Positions 8,641 to 19,400 of a stretch of DNA of 64,000 nt are shown here, one piece after another. The position numbers were made by a program, and so were the translations under genes. Position 1 is the first letter of the stretch. The number at the start of each line of letters is the position of its first letter. This stretch comes from Streptomyces anulatus (GTDB taxonomy: Bacteria > Actinomycetota > Actinomycetes > Streptomycetales > Streptomycetaceae): the NCBI RefSeq assembly GCF_014650675.1, contig NZ_BMVK01000024.1:35847-99846 (forward strand). The letters are read 5' to 3'. The notes under the pieces are model-generated. The model made no database searches. It was given only the letters and a program-made list of their open reading frames with translations, and was not told where the DNA came from.

Positions 8641-9932
8641 AACGGCGTGCCGGCGACCCGTTCCTCGACACCCGCCCGCTCCGGGGCAATCAGCCGTTCC
8701 GCGACCTGTGGATCGGCACCTCCGCCTCCCAACTCGGCGGCCAGACGGCCAACGTGGCGGTGCTGGCCCAGGTCTGGGAGTTGACGGGCAGCCCGGTGGG
8801 CACGGGTGCCATCGGGCTCGCCACCGGTCTGCCGATGGTGCTCTTCGGCCTGCTCGGCGGGTCCCTGGCCGACGCCCATGACCGCCGGACGGTGGTACGG
8901 GCCACCACCGCGGGACAGGTGCTGGCCGCCGCAGGGCTGTGCGCCCAGGCCGTGGCGGACAACCGCAGCGTCCTGCTGCTGCTCGCCCTGGTCGCCGTGG
9001 GAACGAGTTGCGGCGCTCTCGGCGCACCCGCGCGGCGCACCCTCCCGGTCCGGCTCCTGCCGGGTGACCAGGTGGCGGCCGGGCTCGCGTTGACCAACGT
9101 CTCCTTCCAGGCGGCGATGCTGGCAGGTCCCGCGCTGGCGGGGCTGATCATCGCCGGCTGGGGCTTCTCCGGTGCCTACGCGGCCCAGGCCGTGGCCGTG
9201 ACGGTCGCACTGCTCGCGGTGGTCCGCCTGCCCGCCATGCGCCCCGAAGGCGCCGGCGCGGCAGGCCGCAAGCCCCGGACGGAGCGCGGTGGCCTGCTGA
9301 TCGTGCTGCGCCGCCCGACGCTGTGGGGCTCAATGGCCACCGACCTGTCCGCGACGCTGCTGGCCATGCCCATCGCGCTCTTCCCCCTGGTCAACGAGAA
9401 CCGCTTCGGTGGAGATCCGAGGACCCTCGGCCTGTTCCTCTCCGCCGTCGCGGTCGGAGGACTCATGGCCGGCCTGCTCTCCGGCACGGTGACGCGCCGG
9501 CGCCGCGCCGGACTCGTGCAGCTGTACGCGGCCGGTGTCTGGGGCCTGGCGCTGGCCTGCTTCGGCCTGGCGGGGCCTCTGTGGCTGGCGCTCGGCTGTC
9601 TGGCGGTGGCGGGCGCCGCCGACACCGTTTCCGTCGTCACCCGCAGCGCGCTGATCCAGTTGGAGACCCCGGACGCCTGTCGGGGGCGGGTCTCCTCGGT
9701 GGAACACGTCATCGGCGTCGCGGGCCCCGAACTCGGCAACTTCCGCGGCGGCCTGGTGGCTTCGGCCTCCTCCGCCTCCTTCTCGCTGGTCTCCGGGGGA
9801 CTGTCCGCCGTCCTGGCGATCGCCGTCGTGTACGCGACCAACGCACCCCTGCGCGCCTACCGCACGCCGACCGCCCCCGAGAAGCCGTCCACCCCCAAGC
9901 CCCTCACCCCGGCGCAAGCCGCAACCGACTAA
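8637..9932 (+). CDS. MFS transporter, EntS-like 12-TM exporter
   Basis: A 431-residue membrane protein with about 12 hydrophobic helices and the MFS loop motif GGSLADAHDRRTVVRATT after helix 2. The overall pattern (QPFRDLWIGTSASQLGGQTANVAVLAQVWELTGSPVGTG) is that of the EntS/MFS_3 group of drug and siderophore exporters. It starts by ATGA overlap with the MarR gene. Its closeness to the siderophore locus makes siderophore export conceivable, but the MarR operator and the absence of an iron box favour a drug-efflux role. The stop codon is directly followed by a MITE-like element. Confidence 0.87.
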   Translation: MKRRAGDPFLDTRPLRGNQPFRDLWIGTSASQLGGQTANVAVLAQVWELTGSPVGTGAIGLATGLPMVLFGLLGGSLADAHDRRTVVRATTAGQVLAAAGLCAQAVADNRSVLLLLALVAVGTSCGALGAPARRTLPVRLLPGDQVAAGLALTNVSFQAAMLAGPALAGLIIAGWGFSGAYAAQAVAVTVALLAVVRLPAMRPEGAGAAGRKPRTERGGLLIVLRRPTLWGSMATDLSATLLAMPIALFPLVNENRFGGDPRTLGLFLSAVAVGGLMAGLLSGTVTRRRRAGLVQLYAAGVWGLALACFGLAGPLWLALGCLAVAGAADTVSVVTRSALIQLETPDACRGRVSSVEHVIGVAGPELGNFRGGLVASASSASFSLVSGGLSAVLAIAVVYATNAPLRAYRTPTAPEKPSTPKPLTPAQAATD

Positions 9933-10093
9933 GGGCTGTCCCGTGATCACTGGTGGATCAGCGCGCGGCGTCAGCTGCGGCGCATCTCAAGGCGGAGGGA
10001 CGTCCGCATACTGGATGTAATTGGATGTTCCGACAACGCGGCGAGGTGCCGTAGCCGACGTCGTGCGCCCACCAGGGATTACGGGACAGCCCT
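9932..10093. mobile_element. MITE-like non-coding element with ~25-bp terminal inverted repeats
   Basis: The ends AGGGCTGTCCCGTGATCACT (from 9932) and the reverse complement of 10069-10093 match over about 25 bp with two mismatches. The 160-bp interior has no ORF. The same kind of palindromic element, with GGGCTGTCCCGT ends, is recurrent in Streptomyces genomes in my memory; I cannot confirm copy number here. Taking GGGCTG/CAGCCC as the ends, the flanks read TAA and TCA, compatible with a TNA target but not an exact duplication. It fills the gap between two convergent stop codons. Confidence 0.6.
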
Positions 10094-10102
10094 CAGGCCG
10101 GT

Positions 10103-10894
10103 TCAGACGCCGACCGCCGGCACGCGCACGGTCGGCACGACGACGGGCGCCCCGTCGGAGGTCGCGGTGAGGATTTCCGCCTCGATGCCGTAGAGCTCCT
10201 GCACCAGTGCGGTGTCCACGGTCTCGCGGGGCGGCCCCGAGGCGACGATCCGCCCGTCGCGCATGGCGACCAGGAGGTCGGCGTACCGTGCGGCGGCGGC
10301 GAGGTCATGGAGCACCATGACGATGGTGCGGCCCTGCGCGGCGACTTCGCGGACCAGGTCCAGGACTTCCACCGCGTGGCCGATGTCGAGGGCGCTGGTG
10401 GGCTCGTCGAGCAGGACGACCGGGGTCTCCTGGGCGAGGGACATGGCGAGCCAGCAGCGCTGACGCTGGCCGCCGGAGAGCTGGTCGAGCCGACGCCCGG
10501 CCAGGGCGGCGGTGCCGGTGGCCTCCAGCGCACGGGTGACCGCGCTCTCGTCCTCCTGCGACCACTGGCGGAACAGCCCCTGGTGCGGGTGGCGTCCGTA
10601 TCGCACGAGTCCGGCGACGGTGACCGCCTCGGGCGCCTGCGGGGCCTGGGGCAGCAGGGCGATGCGGTGGGCGGCGTCGCGCTGGCGCAGCTGCCAGACG
10701 TCGGCTTCGCCGACGAGCACCCTTCCGGAGCGGGGCTGGTGGAGGCGGGCCATGGAGCGCAGGAGGGTCGACTTGCCGCACCCGTTGGGGCCGACGATCG
10801 CCACAACCTGTCCGGAGTGGACCGTCAGGTCGACCTGGTCCACGGCGGTATGACCGGCGTATCCAGCGGTGAGCTGTTCGACACGGATTTCCAC
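10103..10894 (-). CDS. Ferric-siderophore ABC transporter ATP-binding protein (FepC/FecE type)
   Basis: A 263-residue ATPase for siderophore import. Walker A is GPNGCGKST (about residues 35-43), the Q-loop sits at ALLPQAP, the signature is LSGGQRQR, Walker B is VVLLDEPTSALD and the switch His is in MVLHDL. It would work with the binding protein encoded divergently at 11.0 kb and the fused permease at 24-26 kb. It shares a divergent promoter region containing an iron box with the binding-protein gene, so iron repression is expected. Confidence 0.93.
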   Translation of the reverse strand: MEIRVEQLTAGYAGHTAVDQVDLTVHSGQVVAIVGPNGCGKSTLLRSMARLHQPRSGRVLVGEADVWQLRQRDAAHRIALLPQAPQAPEAVTVAGLVRYGRHPHQGLFRQWSQEDESAVTRALEATGTAALAGRRLDQLSGGQRQRCWLAMSLAQETPVVLLDEPTSALDIGHAVEVLDLVREVAAQGRTIVMVLHDLAAAARYADLLVAMRDGRIVASGPPRETVDTALVQELYGIEAEILTATSDGAPVVVPTVRVPAVGV

Positions 10895-10943
10895 GAGGGC
10901 CGGCCTTTCCGAAGGACAGGGGCATCACCTTGCCCGATGCCGC

Positions 10944-10962
10944 TAAAGTAAGGCTAACCTTA
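10944..10962. promoter_or_regulatory. Iron box (DmdR/IdeR operator), divergent promoter
   Basis: TAAAGTAAGGCTAACCTTA matches the 19-bp consensus TTAGGTTAGGCTAACCTAA at 15 of 19 positions, with the GGCTAACC core intact. It lies between the siderophore ATPase gene (leftward) and the binding-protein gene (rightward). Confidence 0.85.
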
Positions 10963-11043
10963 GCTCGCTCACGAGCCGACGGCCGCATCCGCGAGACCGT
11001 GCGGCCGTCATCGCTTCATGTCCCGTTGAACCCGGAGCCCTTG

Positions 11044-12051
11044 ATGATCCTGCACCACCGCCCCGCCCGCACCGCCGCCCGAAGAGCGGCGCGCGCCGTC
11101 GCCACGCTCGGCGCCGCCGCTCTGCTCCTGACGGCCTGCGGAACGGACTCCGACTCGGGCAAGTCCTCCGGGGACAAGGCCGGCAAGGCGGACACCGCCT
11201 CCTCCGCGACCCGCACGGTCAAGGACGCCACCGGCAAGGCGGTGGAGATACCGGCGGAGCCGAAGCGCATCGTCACCCTGACCCAGGAAGACCTGGACGC
11301 GGTACTGGCGTTGGACATCAAGCCGGTCGGCATCACCAACGGGCAGGGCCTGGACAAGCCGCCGGCCTACCTCGCCGACAAGGTCGAGGGCATCGACGTC
11401 GTGGGCAACCTGCTCCAGCCGGTCATGGACAAGGTCGTCGCCGCGAAGCCCGACCTGATCCTCGCCGGTGACATGCAGGACGAGCAGGTGCTGAAGCAGT
11501 TGCGGGAGATCACCCCTGCCACGCTGGTGACGATGGCGCCGACCGACGACTGGAAGCTGTTCTTCCGGGGTGTCGGCAACGCCGTCAACAAGCTGGACGA
11601 CGCCAACAAGTTCATCACCGGCCACGAGGCCGCCGCCAAGGCCGCCGGGGAGAAGCTCGGTGCGAACAAGGGCGCCGAGGTCTCGATCGTCCGCTGGAAC
11701 CCGGACGGCCCGAGCTGGATGGAGAACAAGCAGTTCGCCAGTGGTGTCGCCCTGGAGATGGGGCTGAAGCGGCCCGCGTCCCAGAACAAGGACGGCAACG
11801 CGCACACGCCGTCGCTGAGCTTGGAGAAGATCGACGAGATCGACGGCGACTGGCTGTTCCTGTCGACGCTGACCTCGGACGGCGAGAAGGCGCTCAAGGA
11901 CGTCCAGTCCAAGCCGGCCTACAAGGAGCTGGGCGCCGTCAAGGACGGTCACGCGGTGACCGTCGACGGCTCGGTGTGGTCCACCCGCGGTGGCCCGCTC
12001 GCGGCGGACGTCGTCCTGAACGACTATGTCGAGGCGCTCTCGGCCAAGTGA
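11044..12051 (+). CDS. Iron-siderophore ABC transporter substrate-binding lipoprotein
   Basis: A 335-residue secreted lipoprotein of the FepB/FhuD-like class III binding proteins. It has an Arg-rich n-region, a hydrophobic core and lipobox LLTACGT, with Cys as lipidation site near residue 32. The mature part shows the family elements KRIVTLTQEDLDAVLALDIKPVGI, PDLILAGD and a C-terminal VWSTRGGPLAADVVLNDY. ATG 11044 is selected because GGAG lies six bases upstream and the signal peptide starts there; the longer frame would run through the iron box. It delivers ferric catecholate to the fused permease. Confidence 0.92.
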   Translation: MILHHRPARTAARRAARAVATLGAAALLLTACGTDSDSGKSSGDKAGKADTASSATRTVKDATGKAVEIPAEPKRIVTLTQEDLDAVLALDIKPVGITNGQGLDKPPAYLADKVEGIDVVGNLLQPVMDKVVAAKPDLILAGDMQDEQVLKQLREITPATLVTMAPTDDWKLFFRGVGNAVNKLDDANKFITGHEAAAKAAGEKLGANKGAEVSIVRWNPDGPSWMENKQFASGVALEMGLKRPASQNKDGNAHTPSLSLEKIDEIDGDWLFLSTLTSDGEKALKDVQSKPAYKELGAVKDGHAVTVDGSVWSTRGGPLAADVVLNDYVEALSAK

Positions 12052-12070
12052 CCTCCGGGTGACTTCCACT

Positions 12071-12111
12071 CCGTGCGGCCCGGACCGGCGGTTCCGGTCC
12101 GGGCCGCACGG
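12071..12111. terminator. Strong bidirectional hairpin terminator
   Basis: An 18-bp perfect stem, CCGTGCGGCCCGGACCGG (12071-12088) paired with 12094-12111, with a 5-base loop. It lies between the convergent binding-protein and amidohydrolase genes. Confidence 0.85.
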
Positions 12112-12135
12112 CTTCCGGAGGCCAGGGCGGCCCCG

Positions 12136-13335
12136 TCAGGCGGACGGCCGGCCCGCGACCCTGGAAGCCGCGAAGTCGGCGGCCGTCCACGCCATGCCCA
12201 CCGCCCCGTCGACCAGGGCCTGTTCGGCCGCCGGGGAGACCGCCGCCTCGGCGAACGCCGCCTCGTGCGGGCCGCAGGCCCCGCCGCTGATGTCGAGCAC
12301 CGGGTGGATGGACGGCACCACGTGCGAGACGTTGCCCATGTCCGTACAGGCGAACGGCGGGCGCTCGACGGGTTCGGCGCGGCCCAGCTCGCGGGCGTTG
12401 GCGGTCCAGAGCCGGATCAGCTCCGGGTCGCCCCGGAAGTCGAGATAGTCGGGCTCGGGCCGCTCCAGGGTCACTTCGCACCCGGTGGCCAGCGCCCCGG
12501 CGCGGAAGCAGTCCTCGACCCGCTGCCGCAGCTCCCGCAGGTCCTCGGCGGCCAGCGCCCGTATCTCGTACGTGGCGGTGGCCCGGTCGGGTATCGCGTT
12601 GGGCGCGGTTCCGGCGGCGGTGGTGATGCCGTGCACCCGCCACTGCGGGGGTAGTTGCTGGCGCAGGAGGCCCAGGGCGACCTGGGCGACGGTCAGCGCG
12701 TCGGCGGCGTTGCGGCCCTCGTGCGGGTTGAGGCTGGGGTGCGCGGCGCGGCCGGTGTAGACGACGTCGAGGGTGCCGAGCGCGAAGGAGCGGAAGTCGG
12801 CCATCTCGAAGGGGCAGGGGTGCACCATCATCGCGGCGTCGACCCCGTCGAACGCCCCGGCCTCCAGCAGCAGCGCCTTGCCGGCGCCCCGCTCCTCGGC
12901 GGGTGTGCCGATGACCCGGACGGTCAGGCCGAGTTCGTCCGCGTACGGAGCGAGGCCGAGGGCCGCGCCGACCCCGGCGGCGGCGATGAGGTTGTGCCCG
13001 CAGGCGTGGCCGAGCCCCGGCAGGGCGTCGTACTCGCAGGCGATGGCCACGGTGACGGGGCCGGAGCCGGCCGTGGCGCGGAACGCCGTGTCCAGGCCGT
13101 GGGCGGGCGCGGTGACCTCGAAGCCGTGCGCGGCGAGGAGTTGGTGGCAGAGCGCGGCGGCCCTGTGCTCCTCGAACGCGGTCTCGGGCTCGGCGTGCAG
13201 CCGCCGGCTCAGGTCGATCAGGGCCGGGGCGTTGCCGCCGATCGTCTCCCGTACGGCGGCCCTCAGGGCACGGATCCGCTCGTCGGCCGCCTCGTCGGCC
13301 CGTGTCTCGGGGCGTGGGGCTGCGGGGACGGTCAT
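12136..13335 (-). CDS. M20-family amidohydrolase/peptidase in the siderophore locus
   Basis: A 399-residue metal-dependent hydrolase of the AbgB/HipO-like M20D group. Metal-site motifs are seen as EYDALPGLGHACGHN, GTPAEERGAG and a distal HEAAFAE region. The dimerisation part is RAAHPSLNPHEGRNAADAL. ATG 13335 is preceded by AAGGAGAG. It is transcribed divergently from the NRPS gene and shares its iron box, so it is probably iron-repressed. Possible roles are cleavage of the DHB-Arg amide, recycling of hydrolysed siderophore, or peptide trimming; none is shown by sequence. Confidence 0.85.
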   Translation of the reverse strand: MTVPAAPRPETRADEAADERIRALRAAVRETIGGNAPALIDLSRRLHAEPETAFEEHRAAALCHQLLAAHGFEVTAPAHGLDTAFRATAGSGPVTVAIACEYDALPGLGHACGHNLIAAAGVGAALGLAPYADELGLTVRVIGTPAEERGAGKALLLEAGAFDGVDAAMMVHPCPFEMADFRSFALGTLDVVYTGRAAHPSLNPHEGRNAADALTVAQVALGLLRQQLPPQWRVHGITTAAGTAPNAIPDRATATYEIRALAAEDLRELRQRVEDCFRAGALATGCEVTLERPEPDYLDFRGDPELIRLWTANARELGRAEPVERPPFACTDMGNVSHVVPSIHPVLDISGGACGPHEAAFAEAAVSPAAEQALVDGAVGMAWTAADFAASRVAGRPSA

Positions 13336-13393
13336 GGACTCTCCTTGCGTTCCGGACCGCCCCGGGGCGGTCGCCTGCACTGTCGAAATCAGG

Positions 13394-13412
13394 TTAACTT
13401 AGCCTTACCTAA
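13394..13412. promoter_or_regulatory. Iron box between amidohydrolase and NRPS genes
   Basis: Read on the minus strand, TTAGGTAAGGCTAAGTTAA matches the DmdR/IdeR consensus at 16 of 19 positions. It lies 59 bases before the amidohydrolase start and 58 bases before the NRPS start. Confidence 0.88.
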
Positions 13413-13470
13413 GTGTGCGCCGAGCTCGTTGGCCCGGTGTCCGTTGTCCTTCAGGGGAGTCGTCACACAC

Positions 13471-16400
13471 ATGCATGAGCGTCCGAACCGCCCGACCAGC
13501 TCTTCGGCAGCGCACTCCGGCGGCGCGCCCTCCCCCGGACTCCCCCTCCTGACAGCCCAGTCGGGCGTCTACTACGCGCACCGACTGGCCCCTCTCGGCA
13601 CCGAGCTGAACACGGCGGACTGCGTGGAGATCGACGGGCCGCTGGACGCGGACCTGTTCGTGGAGGCTCTGAGACGGACGGTGGGCGAGGCGGAGACCCT
13701 CGGACTGCGGGTGTCCGAGGCCGACGGCGTACCGGTGCAGCGGATCGTGCCCACCGCGCAAGCCGTGGTGCACCGGCTGGAGTTGACGGCGGAACGGGCC
13801 GAGGCGTGGATGCGGGAGGACCTGGCCCGGCCGGTGGACCTCGCTGTCGACGGCGCGCTGATGACGCAGGCGCTGATCCGGGTCGGCGAGGGGCGCCACC
13901 GGTGGTACCGGCGCGTGCACCACATAGCCGTCGACGCCTACGCCCTGTCGCTGATCGGGCAGCGCGTCGCCGAGCTCTACCGGGCGCTGGTGGCCGGACG
14001 GCCGCTGCCCGAGGGCCGTTTCGCCCCGCTGAGCGAGCTGACCGAGCAGGAGTCCGCGTATCTGGCCGGGGAGGAGTACGCGGCGGACCGGGCCTTCTGG
14101 TCCGCGCGCACGGCGGGCTCCTCCGTCACCGCGCCCCACCGCTCCCCCGTCCTCCCGGACACACCCGACGACGGCCCGCTCCACCGGACCACCGACCTCC
14201 CCGCCGAGGCCCTGGAGCGGCTGTCCGGGGCGGCGCGGGCGGCGAAGGCGACCTGGGCCGAGCTGGTGGTGGCCGCCACGGCCGGGCATCTGCACCGGCT
14301 CACCGGCTCCGAGGACGTCGTGCTGGGCCTGCCGCTGACCAACCGGCGGGGACCGGCGGCGTTGCGGACGCCGGCCATGACCGTGAACGTGCTGCCGCTC
14401 CGGATCGCCGTGCGCCCGGGGGACACCGGGGCCGAACTGCTGCGCCGGGTGGTGCTGGAGATCCGCGAGGTCCGCCGCCACCAGCGCTATCCGCAGGCCG
14501 ACCTGCGCCGTGACCTGGCCCTGGAGTCGGCCGACGCCCCGCTGACCGGTCCGATGGTCAACGTCAGGCCGTTCGACGACGCCCTCGACTTCGCCGGGGC
14601 CACGGGCATCGTGCGCAACCTCGCTGCCGGGCCCGTGGAGAGTCTCGCGGTCGGCGCGGCCCCCGGCCCCGACGGCGGCCTGCGGGTCACCCTGGACGCC
14701 GCCCCCGCGGCGTACGGGCCGGAGGACCTCGCCGCCCATGAGGACACCTGGCTGCGCTATCTGGACGGCCTGACCGAGCTGCTGCTGACCGACCCGGCGC
14801 GGCCGATCGGCACCCTGGACCTGCTCACCGGCGACCAGGTGCGCGAGGCAGTGACGTACGGCCGCTCGGAGCCCGCCGCCCCGCTCACCCTCCCCCGGTC
14901 GTTCACCGCGCAGGCCGCCCGGACACCGGACGCCGTCGCCGTGCGCTCCACGGCGGCGGGCACGTTCCGGGGAGCGAACTCCGCAGAGGCCTCCGCAGGA
15001 GCCTCCGGCGGGGCCTCCGAAGGTGCCTCGGAAGCGGACGCGGAAACGGACACGGAAGCATCCACGGATACGAGCACGCCGGAAGCCGCCGGAACCGGGG
15101 CCCGGCTGACCTTCGCCGAACTGGACGCCGCCTCCGACCGCCTGGCCCACCTGCTGAGCGCACGCGGCGGCACCGGAGACGCAGGGGGCGCCGGAGAGGC
15201 CGGGGACACCCGAGGGACCCGGGGCGCCACCGGCGCGGGCGGCACGGTGGCGCTGGCGCTGCCCCGGACCGCCGACATGGTCGTCGCGTTGCTGGCCGTG
15301 CTCAAGGCGGGCCTGGTCTGCCAGCCGCTCGACCTCGGCCACCCCGCTGCCCGGACCCTGGCCGTCCTGGAGGACGCGCGGCCGCTGTGCGTGATCGGCA
15401 CGGTCGCGACGCTCGCCTCGCTGCCCGACCACGGGCTGCCGACCGTCGCGCTCGACGCTCCCGCCACGACCGACGCCCTCGCCGCCTGCCCCGACGGTCC
15501 GCTGCCCACCGGTCCGGCGCTCGCGGACCCCGCCTACCTCATCCACACCTCCGGTTCCACGGGACGGCCCAAGGGCGTCCTCGTCGGCCACGCCTCGCTC
15601 GCCAACCTCTGCGCCGGGCACGGCACGGACCACATCGCCCCGGCCGTCGCCCGGACCGGCCGCCGACGCCTCCGGGTGGCGCACAGCGCCTCGTTCGCCT
15701 TCGACGCGTCCTGGGACCCGCTGCTGTGGATGGTCCACGGGCACGAACTGCACCTGCTGGACGACGCCGCCTACCGGGACCCCGCGGCGCTCACCGCCTA
15801 CGTCGGCACCCACCTGGTCGACTATCTCGACGTCACCCCCTCCTACGCCGAAGCGCTCATCGCCGAAGGCCTGCTCGACGAGGGCCGCCATCACCCGGCC
15901 CATCTCGTGGTCGGCGGGGAGACCGTCCCCCCGCCCCTGTGGCAGCGGCTGACCGAGGCCGGTGCCGTGCACCCGGTCAACCTCTACGGGCCCACCGAGA
16001 CGACGGTCGACGCCTACTACTGGGTGCCCGGGGCCTCGGCCGCCCGGCCGGACGGCCGCCCCGTGCGCGGCTCACGCGTCTACGTCCTGGACTCCTCCCT
16101 GCGTCCGGTGCCCACCGGCGCGACGGGTGAGCTGTACGTCGCGGGGGCCTGTCTGGCCCTCGGCTATCTGGGCCGCCCCGATCTGACGGCCGAGCGGTTC
16201 GTCGCGGACCCGTTCGGCGCGCCGAACGGCGCTCCGGGGGGCCGGATGTACCGCACCGGGGACCTGGTGCGCCGCCGCGAGGACCACACGCTGGAGTTCC
16301 TCGGGCGCGGCGACGACCAGGTGAAGATCCGCGGCTTCCGGATCGAACTCGGCGAGATCCAGGCCCGGCTGGCCGCGCACCCGAGGGTCGCGGCGGCCGC

Positions 16401-19400
16401 GGTCATCGCCCGCGACACCGCTCACGGCAAGCGGCTGCTGGCCTACGCGGTCCCCGTGAAGGACCGCCCCGCCGTCCCGGCCGGGTCGCGGAGCCCCGCC
16501 CCGGCCTCTCCCGAAACCGCGCCGCCCACCCCCACCCCCGCCGAGCTCCGTGACCATCTGGCCGGGGCCCTGCCCGAGCACATGGTCCCCGCGACCGTGA
16601 CGCTCCTGGACGCGCTGCCCCGTACCGCCAACGACAAGCTCGACCATCGCGCGCTGCCCGATCCCGAACCGTTCCCGCCCGCCGCGCACGGCCGGGACAG
16701 CGCCGACGGCGGGCCGCACACCGAGATCGTGCGCGGGCTCTACGCCGACGTGCTCGGTATCGCCGAACCCCCGGCCGCCGACGCCGGCTTCCTCGACCTC
16801 GGCGGGCATTCGCTGCTCGCCGCCCGGCTGGCCGCCCGCGTCCGGGAGCACCTCGGCGTGCCGATGGGCATCGCCGACGTCTTCCGCCACACCACGCCCG
16901 CCGCTCTGGCGGCGCTGGTCCGCACCCGTGGCGGCGCGGCCACCCCGTCCGTCCCGCTCTCCCCCGTCCCGCGCACCGGTCCCCTCCCCCTGTCCCCGGC
17001 CCAGCAGCGGCTGTGGTTCCTCCACCGCCTCGAAGGCCCCAGCCCCACCTACAACATCCCGCTCGTCCTGAACGTCAACGGCCCGCTCGACCGCGACGCG
17101 CTGCAGCTCGCCCTGTACGACCTCGCGGAGCGTCACGAGACACTACGAACGGTATATCCGCCCACTGACAACGTCCCCGACGGCACAGCCGACGGCGAGG
17201 GCGCCGGCACTCCGGACGGCATCCCCCACCAGCGGATCCTCGCCCCCGACGACCCGGCCGCCCGCCCGGTGCTGCACCTGGCGGAGCCGGGCAGCGATCT
17301 CACCGAGGCCGTACGCCACTGCTTCGACCTCGCCACCGAACCCCCGCTGCGCACCGTCCTGTTCAGCGAAGCGCCGGACCACCACACGGTCCTCCTCCTG
17401 CTGCACCACATAGCCGGGGACGGAGCCTCGACCACTCCCCTGACCCGGGACCTGGCCACCGCCTATGCCGCCCGCGCCGAGGGCCGCGCACCGGACTTCG
17501 TCCCCCTCGGCGGCCAGTACGTGGATCACGCGGCCCGGCTCCAGCGGCTCCTGGGCACCCCCGCCGAGCTGACCCCGCTCGCCGAGGCCCAGCTCGCGCA
17601 CTGGCGCGCCGCGCTCACCGGGCTGCCGGACCAACTGGAGCTGCCCGGCGACCGGCCCCGGCCGCCCGTGGCCACCTCGGCGGGCGACACCGTGCCCTTC
17701 GCCCTGGACGCCACCGCGCACGAGGCGCTGCGCCGACTCGCACGGGCGCACGGGGCGACCGTGTTCATGACCGTGCAGGCCGGGCTCGCGGCCCTGTTGA
17801 CCCGGCACGGCTGCGGCACCGACATCCCCATCGGCACCCCCGTCGCGGGCCGTGACGACGATGCCACGGCCGGGCTCGTCGGCTTCTTCACCAACACCGT
17901 GGTCCTGCGCACCGACACCTCCGGCGACCCCGCCTTCGGCGATCTGCTGGACCGGGTGCGGGCGGTCACGCTCGCCGCGTACGAGCACGACGCGCTGCCC
18001 TTCGACCACCTCGTCGAGGCGCTGAACCCGCCGCGTTCGCTGGCCCGGCATCCGCTGTTCCAGACGATGCTGGCCTGGCAGTCGCTCGCGGACGGGCCCG
18101 TCTCCCTCGGCCCGGACACCACCGCGCGGCTGACCGCCGTGCCGTCCGGCACCGCGAAGTTCGACCTGACCCTGAACGCGGGCGAACTGCCCGGCGGCGG
18201 GATCGGGGGCTTCCTGGAGTTCCGCACCGACCTCTTCGACCGGTCGACCGCCCAGGCCCTCGCGGACCGGCTGTCCCGGCTGCTCACCGAGGCGGCCGAG
18301 CGGCCCGGGACCCCGGTCGGCCTGCTGCCGGTCCTCGGCGAGGACGAGGTCCACCGTGCCGTGGTCGGGGCCAACGGCGTCAACCACGACCGGCCGGTAC
18401 CGCTCACGCTCGCCGAGGTCTACGAGGTGGCGGCGCGCCGGCACCCGGACCGGGCGGCGGTCAGCTGCGAGGGCGCGTCGCTGACGTACGCCGAACTGTC
18501 CTCCCGGGCCCGGTCGCTGGCCCGGCTGCTCGCGGCCCGGGGGATCGGTCCCGGTTCGATCGTGGCGCTCGCGCTGCCGCGCTCCACGGACCTGGTGGCC
18601 GGGCTGCTCGCGGTGTCGCTGGCGGGGGCCGCGTATCTGCCGATGGACCCGGACTATCCGGCGGACCGGCTCGCGTACATGCTGGACGACGCCCGTCCGG
18701 CGGCGTTGATCACGGACGCCGCGACGGCCGGGCGGCTGCCCGCGCACCGGCTGCCGCTGATCACGGTCGACGAGGCCGCCGGTCTCCCGGACGGGCCCCT
18801 CGGCCAGGCGGACCGCACCCGGCCGCTGAGCCCGGGGGACCCGGCGTACGTCATCTACACCTCGGGGTCCACCGGCCGCCCGAAGGGGGTCGTGGTCACC
18901 CAGCACAATGTGACGCGGCTGCTCACGGCGACCGAGCACTGGTTCTCGTTCGGGCCGGACGACGTGTGGACGCTGTTCCACTCCTACGCGTTCGACTTCT
19001 CGGTGTGGGAGCTGTGGGGCGCGCTGCTGTACGGCGGCCGGGTCGTCGTCGTCCCGTACGCGACCAGCCGTGACCCGCACGCGTTCCTGCGGCTGCTGGC
19101 GGACGAGCGGGTGAGCGTCCTCAACCAGACGCCGTCCGCCTTCTACCAGCTGGCCGCCGCAGACCGGGAGGCTCCGGGCCACGATCTGGCGTTGCGGTAC
19201 GTGGTGTTCGGCGGCGAGGCGCTGGAGCTGGGGCGGCTCGCGGACTGGTACACGCGCCACCCGGAGAACGCGCCGACGCTGGTCAACATGTACGGCATCA
19301 CCGAGACCACGGTCCATGTCTCCCATCTGGCGCTGGACCGGGCGACGGCCGCCTCCGCGGTCTCCAGCACCATCGGCGTGAACATTCCCGACCTGCGGGT

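Noticed and set aside
8637..9932. Assigning the first MFS gene as the griseobactin exporter.
   Set aside because: It is coupled to a MarR regulator with its own operator and has no iron box, while the second MFS gene is in the NRPS operon. The EntS-like pattern alone is not enough.
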